From assembly GCA_018067265.1 (NCBI GenBank), contig JAGPUY010000310.1, forward strand, positions 1 to 14,207: a stretch of DNA of 14,207 nt, in the 5' to 3' direction. The notes below the pieces were generated by a model. That model saw only the letters and a list, made by a program, of their open reading frames with translations, was not told where the DNA came from and ran no database searches. How positions within the stretch are numbered: position 1 is the stretch's first letter; each line of letters starts with the position of its first letter. The DNA comes from Oceanihabitans sp. GTDB lineage: Bacteria; Bacteroidota; Bacteroidia; Flavobacteriales; Flavobacteriaceae. Below, piece by piece: positions 6,806 to 12,867 of the stretch. The translations under genes were made by a program, and so were the position numbers.

Positions 6806-6813
6806 TACCTTTG
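6806..6813 (+). promoter_or_regulatory. Helicase gene -7 promoter element
   Basis: TACCTTTG is an exact TAnnTTTG match. A TTG at 6788-6790 could be the -33 element, though the 15-base spacing is shorter than usual. Transcription would start at about 6818, leaving a leader of about 130 bases before the ATG at 6949. Confidence 0.55.
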
Positions 6814-6817
6814 CACC

Positions 6818-6948
6818 TTGAAAAACCCATGTGGTTTGATTACTCCTCAGAGAGAGGATGTGTTACTAGAAGTTTTAGGTTAAGTATGTTCAATGCACTT
6901 CTATTCGTAACACCAAAATAGATTGACATTGAAATACATAAAACAAGA
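6818..6948 (+). promoter_or_regulatory. Structured 5' leader of the DEAD-box helicase mRNA
   Basis: Three consecutive hairpins can be drawn by eye. AAACC/GGTTT (6823-6827 and 6833-6837) is first, then TCCTC/GAGGA (6844-6848 and 6854-6858). The third is a long stem in which GTGTTACTAGAAG (6860-6872) pairs with CTTCTA (6898-6903) and GTAACAC (6907-6913), leaving a 3-base TTC bulge and a 25-base loop. A single-stranded A-rich stretch then leads to the start codon. Long structured leaders are known on cold-shock helicase mRNAs in other bacteria; a similar role here is inference. I do not recognise a described riboswitch. Confidence 0.55.
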
Positions 6949-8820
6949 ATGAGCACATTCCAAGATTTAGGTCTTAACGAAGAACTATTAAAAGCTATTA
7001 CAGATTTAGGATTTGAAACCCCATCTGAAGTACAAGAAAAAGCAATCCCAATTTTATTAAACGAAGAGACCGATTTAGTTGCCTTAGCGCAAACTGGAAC
7101 TGGTAAAACTGCAGCATTTGGTTTTCCAATGTTACAAAAAATCGACGTCGATAGTCGTACTACTCAAGGTTTAATACTTTCTCCTACTCGTGAACTTTGT
7201 TTGCAAATTGCAAATGAAATGAAAGCATACGGTAAATACTGTAAAGGCTTAAACGTTGTCGCTATTTATGGTGGATCTAGTATTACAGATCAAGCACGTG
7301 AAGTAAAACGTGGCGCACAAGTAATTGTGGCTACGCCAGGTAGAATGAAAGACATGATAAAAAGGCGTTTGGTAGATATTACCAAAATACAATATGCCGT
7401 TTTAGATGAAGCAGATGAAATGCTTAACATGGGTTTTAAAGAAGATATTACGGATATTCTTTCTGGAACTCCTGACGACAAAAACACTTGGTTATTCTCT
7501 GCAACGATGCCAAAAGAAGTAGCTACGATTGCAAAGAAATTTATGAACGATCCACAAGAAATTACGGTTGGTCATAAAAATCAAAGTACAGATACCGTTT
7601 CTCACGAATACTACTTAGTAAACGCAAGAGATCGTTACCAAGCATTAAAACGTTTAGCAGATGCGAATCCAGATATATTTTCAGTAATCTTTTGTAGAAC
7701 GAAACGCGATACTCAAAAAGTTGCAGAAAACTTAATCGAAGATGGATATAGCGCTGGTGCATTACACGGTGATTTAAGTCAGAATCAACGGGACATCGTG
7801 ATGAAGCAATTTAGATCGCGTCAAATACAAATGCTTGTTGCAACAGATGTTGCTGCTCGTGGTATTGATGTAGATGATATTACACACGTAATTAACTACC
7901 AATTAAGTGATGAAATAGAAACGTATACGCACCGTTCTGGTAGAACTGGTCGTGCTGGTAAAACTGGTGTTTCAATGGTTATTGTTTCTAAAAGTGAAGT
8001 AAGACGTTTAAAAAGTATTGAACGTATTATTAATCAGAAATTTGAGTTAAAGGAAATTCCTAACGGAATGGCGATTTGCGAAGTACAACTAATGTCTTTA
8101 GCAAATAAAATTCATAATACAGAAATCAATCACGAAATTGATAAGTATTTAGAAGATATTAATGGTTTATTTGAAGAAACTACTAAAGAAGAATTGATTA
8201 AAAAATTCTTCTCTGTAGAATTCACAAGATTCTTTAATTATTACCAAAAATCTAAAAACCTTAATGTATCTGCTTCTGCAGGTAGCGATCGCGAAAGCGC
8301 AAGAAGTAATGGCGGTAGTGATTCCCGTTACTTTATTAATGTAGGAGAGAAAGATGGTTTCGACTGGATGAAGTTAAAAGACTTCTTAAAAGAAATACTA
8401 GAGCTTGGTAGAGATGATGTATTTAAAGTAGATGTAAAAGAAAGTTTCTCCTTTTTTAATACAGAAAAAGAACACCAAGAAAAAATTATTGCATTCTTTA
8501 CAGATTACAAACATGAAGGACGTTTTGTTAATGTAGAAGTTAGTGAAAACCGCGGAGGCGGTGGCGGTGGCGGAAGAAATCGTGGTGGCGGAAGACGTGA
8601 CGGCGGTGGAGACAGAAGACGTGGTGGATCTGACAAACCAAGAGGTGGCGGAGAAAGACGAGGAAGAAGAAGTGATTCTGGAAGCGATTCTAGAAGAAGT
8701 GATTCTAACCGAGGAGATAGACGTAGCGCTGAAAGTTCTTCTTCAAGAGGATCGGATTCTGGTAGAGATAAATCGGAATTTAAGACTACACATGCTAGAC
8801 CAAAACGCTCTAGACGTTAA
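6949..8820 (+). CDS. deaD: DEAD-box ATP-dependent RNA helicase, DeaD/CsdA type, with DbpA-like RNA-binding domain and RGG-rich tail
   Basis: The 623-residue protein unwinds RNA using ATP and probably acts in ribosome assembly, mRNA decay and cold growth. Motifs in order are the Q motif (FQDLGLN to about residue 33), Walker A AQTGTGKT (47-54), PTREL (79-83), TPGR (129-132), DEAD (153-156), SAT (184-186), IFCRTK (247-252), ARGID (303-307) and HRSGRTGR (328-335). A helical linker follows, then a DbpA/CsdA-type RNA-binding fold at about 461-532 (YFINVGEKDGFDW through GRFVNVEVSE). The tail from 535 on is Gly/Arg/Ser/Asp-rich with RGGG and RRSDS repeats ending in KRSRR, likely disordered and RNA-binding. 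The start at 6949 places the Q motif correctly. It is a single gene with its own structured leader. A plus-strand alternative frame within the tail codons is a by-product of the repeats. Confidence 0.94.
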   Translation: MSTFQDLGLNEELLKAITDLGFETPSEVQEKAIPILLNEETDLVALAQTGTGKTAAFGFPMLQKIDVDSRTTQGLILSPTRELCLQIANEMKAYGKYCKGLNVVAIYGGSSITDQAREVKRGAQVIVATPGRMKDMIKRRLVDITKIQYAVLDEADEMLNMGFKEDITDILSGTPDDKNTWLFSATMPKEVATIAKKFMNDPQEITVGHKNQSTDTVSHEYYLVNARDRYQALKRLADANPDIFSVIFCRTKRDTQKVAENLIEDGYSAGALHGDLSQNQRDIVMKQFRSRQIQMLVATDVAARGIDVDDITHVINYQLSDEIETYTHRSGRTGRAGKTGVSMVIVSKSEVRRLKSIERIINQKFELKEIPNGMAICEVQLMSLANKIHNTEINHEIDKYLEDINGLFEETTKEELIKKFFSVEFTRFFNYYQKSKNLNVSASAGSDRESARSNGGSDSRYFINVGEKDGFDWMKLKDFLKEILELGRDDVFKVDVKESFSFFNTEKEHQEKIIAFFTDYKHEGRFVNVEVSENRGGGGGGGRNRGGGRRDGGGDRRRGGSDKPRGGGERRGRRSDSGSDSRRSDSNRGDRRSAESSSSRGSDSGRDKSEFKTTHARPKRSRR

Positions 8821-8848
8821 ACCTTTTTGTTAATTTTAAGTCAAAATG

Positions 8849-8888
8849 TAAAGGTACTGCCATATTTATAAATATGTTTGTACCTTTA
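8849..8888. repeat. Nested 40-bp palindrome between the helicase gene and the next gene
   Basis: The inner perfect 16-base palindrome CATATTTATAAATATG (8861-8876) and the outer arms TAAAGGTAC (8849-8857) and GTACCTTTA (8880-8888) share one centre of symmetry, with only the three positions between them unpaired. The right arm contains TACCTTTA, a near match to the -7 promoter box of the next gene. It may be a terminator of the helicase transcript, although no T run follows, or an operator over that promoter. Confidence 0.6.
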
Positions 8889-8907
8889 TACAACGACAAA
8901 CTCCATT

Positions 8908-9690
8908 ATGAAGAACTGGTTTACATTATTTATTTTACTATTTACCTTAACATTTAGTCAAGCACAAGATGCGCCAACTAAAGTAATAGGTGTAGTAATT
9001 AATGCCGCAGACGATAACACTCTAGAAAGCGTAAATATTGTAAATCTTACACAAGTAATTGGTACTACAACAAACGAAAAAGGAGAATTTGAACTTACTG
9101 CGAAAGTAAGTGATACGTTACACTTTTCGTATTTAGGTTTTAAATCTATTAAAGTAAAAGTAACTAATGACTGGTTAAAATATGGTAGTTCTAATATTGC
9201 TTTAACAGAACTTGCTTTAGCTTTAGAAGAAGTAGTAGTTACACAGTTTAAACTTACTGGTTTTTTAGAAGTAGATATTAAAAATGTCCCAAAAAACAAT
9301 AATTACAGATATGCAATTTCTGGTTTACCTAGCACAGGTTATGAAGCTGGAAACAGTTCCCCAAGTGCTGTAACCAAAGTATTAGGTGCTATTTTTAATC
9401 CTGCAGACTTTTTATACCGCATGTTTGGTAGACAACCTAACGAGATGCGTAAGCTGAAAAAGATGAAGCAAGATGACGAAATACGTAGCTTACTTGCTAC
9501 TCGTTTCGACAGAGAAATGCTGATGGCTTTACTGCAAGTAAACAAAGTAGATTTAGATGAAATTGTAAGTCAGTGTAATTATTCTAAGGAGTTTATTAAC
9601 TCTGCAAACGATCTTCAAGTACTAGATGCTATTAGCGAATGTTATGAAGAATATAAAGTGCTAAGCAGAAGTAGATCTGGAAAGTTTTAA
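8908..9690 (+). CDS. Exported protein with carboxypeptidase-regulatory-like (CarboxypepD_reg-type) domain
   Basis: The ATG at 8908 gives a clear Sec signal peptide (MKNWFTLFILLFTLTFSQAQ); a TTG at 8878 in the same frame would bury it and is rejected. Residues 25-105 form the small beta-sandwich found at the N-terminus of many Bacteroidetes surface proteins: KVIGVVINAADDNTLESVNIVNL, then GTTTNEKGEFELTAKVSDTLHFSYLGFKS. Unlike SusC/TonB receptors, no plug or barrel follows. Instead there are about 150 residues with a basic, helical second half (RMFGRQPNEMRKLKKMKQ, EIRSLLATRFDREMLMALLQ) and two Cys. The function is unknown; a periplasmic or surface role in the cell envelope is likely from the signal and domain. 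It follows the helicase gene by 87 bases but is probably transcribed on its own and ends at a strong terminator. Confidence 0.8.
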   Translation: MKNWFTLFILLFTLTFSQAQDAPTKVIGVVINAADDNTLESVNIVNLTQVIGTTTNEKGEFELTAKVSDTLHFSYLGFKSIKVKVTNDWLKYGSSNIALTELALALEEVVVTQFKLTGFLEVDIKNVPKNNNYRYAISGLPSTGYEAGNSSPSAVTKVLGAIFNPADFLYRMFGRQPNEMRKLKKMKQDDEIRSLLATRFDREMLMALLQVNKVDLDEIVSQCNYSKEFINSANDLQVLDAISECYEEYKVLSRSRSGKF

Positions 9691-9712
9691 AAATTAATTT
9701 AATTTCATATAC

Positions 9713-9747
9713 AAAGCGTAATCCTTTATTTGGTTACGCTTTTTTTG
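9713..9747 (+). terminator. Rho-independent terminator after the CarboxypepD_reg-type gene
   Basis: AAAGCGTAA (9713-9721) pairs with TTACGCTTT (9734-9742), and the inner CC (9723-9724) can pair with GG (9732-9733). A run of nine T residues (9740-9748 region) follows the stem, a classic intrinsic terminator 22 bases after the stop codon. Confidence 0.85.
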
Positions 9748-9827
9748 TTAGGTTATTTATGAAACTATAATTAGATCCTGAAATAAATGCCGCTTTCCTC
9801 CTATTTCCCTTATGGTAAAACCAAATT

Positions 9828-9857
9828 CATTCTCCTCTTAAAATAAGAGAATCAGAG
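9828..9857. repeat. Second copy of the CATTCTCCTCTT hairpin repeat
   Basis: CATTCTCCTCTT (9828-9839) is identical to 6427-6438. Here CTCTTA (9835-9840) and TAAGAG (9844-9849) form a 6-bp stem with a 3-base loop, followed by AGAG as in the first copy. It lies in the gap between the convergent CarboxypepD_reg-type and trmH genes. The rest of that gap, apart from the terminator, shows nothing recognisable. Confidence 0.45.
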
Positions 9858-9885
9858 AAGAAGAAGCTTATAACTTTAAAGAAAA

Positions 9886-10542
9886 CTAATGCTCTTCATA
9901 ATAACGTTCTACAATCTGGTCATAGCTTTTAATCGTTTTTTTAACCCAATCCAATCGCTTTTCATTTTGCTCTTCTTCGGTAAGTTGCCAAGCAATATCA
10001 CTTCGTCGTAATTTGGCGGTTACTTCTTGTAAAACAATCGCGGCACTTACCGATATATTCAGACTTTCTGTAAAACCGACCATTGGTATTTTTAAATAAC
10101 AATCTGCAGCATCCATAACTTCCTGGCTTAAACCTTCGGTTTCTCTTCCAAAGAAAAAACAAGACTTTTTAGTAAAATCAAAATCTTGCAACTCACAATA
10201 GTCTGTATGTGGGGTTGTTGCTACAATTTGATAACCACTCTCTTTTACAGCAGCAATGCAATCTTTAATAGAATGAAACCGATTTAAATCTACCCATTTC
10301 TGTGCTCCCATTGCAATTTCTCGATCTATCGTTTTGCTATTCACCTCTTCTACGATATTCATTTCTTGAATCCCAAAAACATCACAGCTACGCATTACAG
10401 CACTCGAGTTATGTAATTGATATACATCCTCGGTAGCAACCGTAAAATGCTTGGTACGTTGTTGAATCACTTTACTAAAACGACTTCTTCGGTTTTCGGT
10501 TAAATAGGTTTCTAGATATTCTAGGAGTTTTATGTCTGTCAT
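9886..10542 (-). CDS. trmH: SpoU/TrmH-family RNA 2'-O-methyltransferase, likely tRNA (guanosine18-2'-O)-methyltransferase
   Basis: The 218-residue protein has the three SPOUT-class motifs of the TrmH family. Motif 1 is LHNSSAVMRSCDVFGI (43-58, with Asn45 and the catalytic-position Arg51), motif 2 is FFGRETEGLSQEV (130-142, conserved Glu) and motif 3 is IPMVGFTESLNISVSAAIVLQE (152-173), which forms the knot and binds S-adenosylmethionine. The N-terminal 35 residues and the C-terminal helix (about 180-218, rich in Glu/Lys/Arg) flank the catalytic core as in TrmH, which methylates the ribose of G18 in the tRNA D-loop. A related rRNA target cannot be excluded from sequence. The start at 10542 lies four bases after a consensus -7 box, so the mRNA is probably leaderless. 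It is divergent from cobB. Confidence 0.88.
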   Translation of the reverse strand: MTDIKLLEYLETYLTENRRSRFSKVIQQRTKHFTVATEDVYQLHNSSAVMRSCDVFGIQEMNIVEEVNSKTIDREIAMGAQKWVDLNRFHSIKDCIAAVKESGYQIVATTPHTDYCELQDFDFTKKSCFFFGRETEGLSQEVMDAADCYLKIPMVGFTESLNISVSAAIVLQEVTAKLRRSDIAWQLTEEEQNEKRLDWVKKTIKSYDQIVERYYEEH

Positions 10543-10546
10543 AATT

Positions 10547-10578
10547 CAAAAATAAGAAATGTCATTACGAGGAACAAA
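10547..10578 (-). promoter_or_regulatory. trmH promoter with -33 box inside a repeat element
   Basis: On the minus strand, TTTG (plus 10575-10578), a 20-base spacer and TATTTTTG (10547-10554) match the Bacteroidetes -33/-7 promoter perfectly in both boxes. The -7 box ends four bases before the trmH ATG. The -33 box lies within the left part of the 10560-10665 repeat. Confidence 0.65.
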
Positions 10579-10665
10579 GTGACGTGCTAATCTTTTTAAA
10601 TAAAGTTATAAAACAAACAGATTGCCACAGTAAATTTTAGAAATAAAATTTACTTCGCAATGACA
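10560..10665. mobile_element. MITE-like inverted-repeat element between trmH and cobB
   Basis: The 106-bp unit begins with TGTCATTACGA (10560-10570) and ends with TCGCAATGACA (10655-10665), which are reverse complements except at one base. Inside, GTGCTAATCT (10584-10593) imperfectly opposes AGATTGCCAC (10619-10628). GTAAATTTTA (10630-10639) and TAAAATTTAC (10644-10653) form a perfect 10-bp stem with a GAAA loop. The ends match the widespread bacterial intergenic repeat of the TGTCATTGCGAGGAACGAAG type. It encodes nothing, so any movement would need an enzyme from elsewhere. Confidence 0.7.
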
Positions 10666-10675
10666 TATAATTTAG

Positions 10676-10683
10676 TAATTTTG
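10676..10683 (+). promoter_or_regulatory. cobB -7 promoter element
   Basis: TAATTTTG fits TAnnTTTG fully. A TTCG at 10654-10657, 18 bases upstream and inside the right end of the repeat element, could serve as a weak -33 box. The leader to the ATG at 10728 would be about 40 bases. Confidence 0.45.
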
Positions 10684-10727
10684 AAGAGATTCCTCTTTTC
10701 GTGGGAATAAAATTAGAATCTATTTTT

Positions 10728-11405
10728 ATGAAACACATTGTAGTATTAACAGGAGCTGGAATAAGTGCAGAAAGCGGTATTAAAACCTTTCGAGATGCCG
10801 ATGGGTTATGGGAAGGTCACAATGTTATGGAAGTGGCATCACCTCAGGGATTTTTAAATAATCCTGAACTGGTTTTAGATTTTTATAACCAACGCAGAAA
10901 ACAACTCTTAGAAGTAGCTCCTAACCAAGCACATTTTGATTTAGCTACTTTAGAAAAAGAGTACCAAGTCACTATCATTACTCAAAATGTAGATGATTTA
11001 CACGAACGTGCAGGAAGTAGTAAGGTTATCCATTTGCATGGGGAATTATTAAAAGCGCGAAGTATCTTTAACAAAACCAATATCCAAGAATGGAAAACGG
11101 ACATGATACTTGGTGATTTGGATGCTAAAGGACACCAAATGCGACCACATATTGTATGGTTTGGCGAAGCGGTGCCTATGATGGATAAAGCGGTAGAAAT
11201 TTGTGAAACTGCAGATATATTAATTATTATTGGAACCAGCATGCAAGTCTATCCTGCTGCGAGTTTAATGGATTATGTTCCAGAAAATACAGCGACTTAT
11301 TTTATAGATCCAAAACCTGCAATAGGCAACAACAAGCATCTAACGGTTATTGCAAAACCTGCAACTGTAGGTGTTCAAGAAGTTATTGGGTTATTGAAAA
11401 GTTAG
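10728..11405 (+). CDS. cobB: NAD-dependent protein deacylase, sirtuin (CobB type) without zinc-binding cysteines
   Basis: The 225-residue protein removes acyl groups from lysines using NAD+, releasing nicotinamide and O-acyl-ADP-ribose. Visible motifs are GAGISAESGIKTFRDADGLW (9-28), TQNVDDLHERAG (85-96), the catalytic His104 in HLHGEL (102-107), RPHIVWFGEAVP (139-150) and GTSMQVYPAASL (169-180). Tyr53 and Arg56 in FYNQRR match the Y-x-x-R pair of class III sirtuins (CobB, SIRT5) that accept succinyl- and malonyl-lysine. The region where the zinc-binding CxxC pairs normally lie (about 108-138) has no cysteine; the only cysteine is Cys159. I chose the ATG at 10728; an in-frame GTG at 10701 adds nine residues not seen in the family. 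It is divergent from trmH. Family is certain; substrate preference is inference. Confidence 0.93.
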   Translation: MKHIVVLTGAGISAESGIKTFRDADGLWEGHNVMEVASPQGFLNNPELVLDFYNQRRKQLLEVAPNQAHFDLATLEKEYQVTIITQNVDDLHERAGSSKVIHLHGELLKARSIFNKTNIQEWKTDMILGDLDAKGHQMRPHIVWFGEAVPMMDKAVEICETADILIIIGTSMQVYPAASLMDYVPENTATYFIDPKPAIGNNKHLTVIAKPATVGVQEVIGLLKS

Positions 11406-11420
11406 GTTTTAAGTGCGCTT

Positions 11421-11804
11421 CTATACTGCATTATTTATTTCAATCCAATAGCCATCTGGATCTTGAAAATACACTTGTTGAATACCGTCTTTTCGAACGT
11501 AATCTTTATTTGGTGTACCAAGCCAATCGCTATATTCTATATGTAAATCTTTTAGGTGGATTACAAAGGAATCTAAGTCTGTTAAAGCTAAAGCAAAATG
11601 AACTGCCTTATTGGTCCTTACCTCTTCATCTGGTCTAGGAATGACATGCAGTTGTTTGCCTTCCCCTAAAGCAAGCCATCTAGTTTTAGAATTAGAAGCT
11701 GTATTTTCAATCTCTTTGAGTTGCAGCACTTTCTGATAAAACGCAACAGATTTGCCGACCTCTTTTACCGAAATAGCTATGTGATTGAATGAAAAAGTAA
11801 ACAT
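11421..11804 (-). CDS. VOC (vicinal oxygen chelate) family protein, glyoxalase/bleomycin-resistance/dioxygenase fold
   Basis: The 127-residue protein has two beta-alpha-beta-beta-beta modules of the VOC fold. The first runs from FNHIAISVKEVGKSVAFYQKVLQLK (6-30) to KQLHVIPRP (50-58), and the second from HFALALTDLDSFVIHLKDLHIEY (69-91) to VYFQDPDGYWIEI (111-123). Candidate metal ligands are His8, His53, His69 and Glu122, the usual positions for glyoxalase I-like and related enzymes. The DPDGYWIEI ending is highly typical. The substrate cannot be told from sequence: lactoylglutathione-type lyase, dioxygenase and antibiotic-binding relatives share this fold. AAAAGGAT sits just before the ATG and may help initiation. 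It is convergent with cobB, the stop codons being 15 bases apart, and seems to be transcribed on its own. Confidence 0.9.
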   Translation of the reverse strand: MFTFSFNHIAISVKEVGKSVAFYQKVLQLKEIENTASNSKTRWLALGEGKQLHVIPRPDEEVRTNKAVHFALALTDLDSFVIHLKDLHIEYSDWLGTPNKDYVRKDGIQQVYFQDPDGYWIEINNAV

Positions 11805-11848
11805 GTTTTTATCCTTTTAGAATAGGCAAATATCGCTATTAATTTTGG

Positions 11849-11870
11849 AATGCCACGAATACGATAATTC
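11849..11870. repeat. Small CGAAT/ATTCG inverted repeat, possibly worn intergenic repeat
   Basis: GCCACGAATACGATAATTCG contains CGAAT and ATTCG arms, similar to the GCCACGAATnnACGAATT repeats seen between genes in flavobacterial chromosomes. It is short, and the match is only by memory of that pattern. Confidence 0.25.
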
Positions 11871-11924
11871 GCAAAAAAAGCGAAATAGAAAATGTACTAC
11901 TATCTAGTAAACCGTTCGAAATGC

Positions 11925-11970
11925 TTATTGCAAAACCAGCAACTACTAGTCTGTAGAAATTTATTGGGTT
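11925..11970 (+). pseudogene. Decayed fragment resembling the 3' end of cobB
   Basis: This stretch aligns without gaps to 11347-11392 at the end of cobB, with 35 of 46 bases identical by my count. The match includes ATTGCAAAACC, then GCAACT after one mismatch, and TTATTGGGTT at exactly the same spacing. In frame it reads LIAKPATTSL, a stop, then KFIGLL, against VIAKPATVGVQEVIGLL in the sirtuin. It lies about 578 bases downstream of the original. Its last ten bases form the stop codon and final codons of the gene on the other strand. It is too short and broken to be functional. Confidence 0.6.
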
Positions 11971-12539
11971 GCTAATAGTTTTGCTCTTAAATCGAAAACA
12001 GCATTTTTTGCACTTATCGCATGAAGTCTCGCTCTTTCTGCGCTTTCCTGGATTAGCGTTTCACTAAATTCACTTTCGTTCGTTAACATTTTAGCAATTT
12101 CTTTTAACTCGACTTCTTTTCTGCTGGTTAAATCGAATCGAATAGCATCTAATATTTCATTTCCATCTATTTGATATTGATCATTTAGCAAGACAATAAG
12201 CTTCGAAATATTCGTACTTAAGTTATCTATGCTCTCTTTGTATTCTTGAAGCAATTCTATAGAAATGGCATCTTTCCCTAAATCATGTTGCGAGATTACA
12301 GTTGCAGCAAGTACTCTTTTTTCTTCGGCTAAATAATCTAGATCGGTGCCTACATATCCTAGTTGTCGGATGAGTTTATTTTTCTTTTGGACTTTATAAA
12401 TATTATCTACTTGTTCGTCTAAACTAGTGATCCATGAAATAAAATTAGTGATTCCATTAGGTATAGTTACTTCCGAAGTTTGCGCATGTACATTTTGAAT
12501 AATAAGCACAAATACTAAAAATAGTGTTTTCGTTTTCAT
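11961..12539 (-). CDS. Exported helical protein of unknown function
   Basis: I do not recognise this 192-residue protein. It begins with a Sec signal peptide (MKTKTLFLVFVLIIQNVHAQ) and the rest is predominantly helical: many Leu, Ile, Glu and Lys residues in heptad-like spacing, for example FISWITSLDEQVDNIYKVQKK, YLAEEKRVLAATV, IELLQEYKESIDNLSTNISKLIVLL and VELKEIAKMLTNES. No cysteine and no catalytic motif is apparent. A periplasmic coiled-coil-like or helical-bundle role is possible. Its ATG overlaps the stop of the upstream small membrane protein gene by the ATGA overlap at 12536-12539, so the two are translationally coupled. Its last codons (LLATQ, stop) lie within the sirtuin-like relic, so the C-terminus may have been replaced recently. 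Confidence 0.85.
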   Translation of the reverse strand: MKTKTLFLVFVLIIQNVHAQTSEVTIPNGITNFISWITSLDEQVDNIYKVQKKNKLIRQLGYVGTDLDYLAEEKRVLAATVISQHDLGKDAISIELLQEYKESIDNLSTNISKLIVLLNDQYQIDGNEILDAIRFDLTSRKEVELKEIAKMLTNESEFSETLIQESAERARLHAISAKNAVFDLRAKLLATQ

Positions 12540-12727
12540 TTGGTTTCCGTTTTAGATCTTCGAAATAATAAATAGAAACCAACAATTAAAAGGATTATTG
12601 GGAGGAATAATTGCTGCAAAGGACTATCGCCTTTCTCTATATATCGATGAATTATATCCATCTTAAAATAGATAGAAATTAACCCATAACAGATAGCAAC
12701 CAACCCAAAAACCGTTCTTAAGTTCAT
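12536..12727 (-). CDS. Small two-helix membrane protein of unknown function
   Basis: The 63-residue protein has two hydrophobic segments, TVFGLVAICYGLISIYF (about 5-21) and LFLPIILLIVGFYLLF (about 40-55). They are joined by a short polar loop (IIHRYIEKGDSPLQQ), with a basic C-terminal tail (RRSKTETK). The positive tail and hairpin layout suggest that both termini face the cytoplasm. I know no named family for it. It overlaps the next gene by four bases (ATGA) and is preceded by a full consensus -7 box. Its length and coupling to an exported partner support a real gene rather than a chance frame. Confidence 0.75.
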   Translation of the reverse strand: MNLRTVFGLVAICYGLISIYFKMDIIHRYIEKGDSPLQQLFLPIILLIVGFYLLFRRSKTETK

Positions 12728-12778
12728 ATTTTAAATATTTCAAACCACCACGTAATTCACTTACTATAAGTAGATTAA

Positions 12779-12786
12779 CAAAACTA
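12779..12786 (-). promoter_or_regulatory. -7 promoter element of the two-gene membrane/exported unit
   Basis: On the minus strand this reads TAGTTTTG, an exact TAnnTTTG match about 50 bases before the ATG at 12727. A TTTG lies 25 bases further upstream, slightly beyond the usual spacing. Confidence 0.45.
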
Positions 12787-12825
12787 AGTTACACGTTTTA
12801 TTTTAGATAATCAAATGGATTCCAA

Positions 12826-12864
12826 AAGAATAGCGATTGGTTTAAAATGCCAATCGCTATTTTT
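12826..12864. terminator. Terminator downstream of the NAD-dependent reductase gene
   Basis: AATAGCGATTGG (12829-12840) and CCAATCGCTATT (12850-12861) form a perfect 12-bp stem with a 9-base loop, extended by A/T pairs at the base. It begins seven bases after the reductase stop codon on the minus strand. The T-rich run is clearest on the plus side (12860-12864), with a TATTCTTTT tract on the minus side, so it may work both ways. Confidence 0.75.
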
Positions 12865-12867
12865 AGC

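Noticed and set aside
8543..8833. 96-codon plus-strand frame inside the helicase tail, rich in Ala, Val and Glu
   Set aside because: It is the shifted reading of Gly/Arg-rich repeat codons; the low-complexity product follows from the helicase codons and has no independent start signal.
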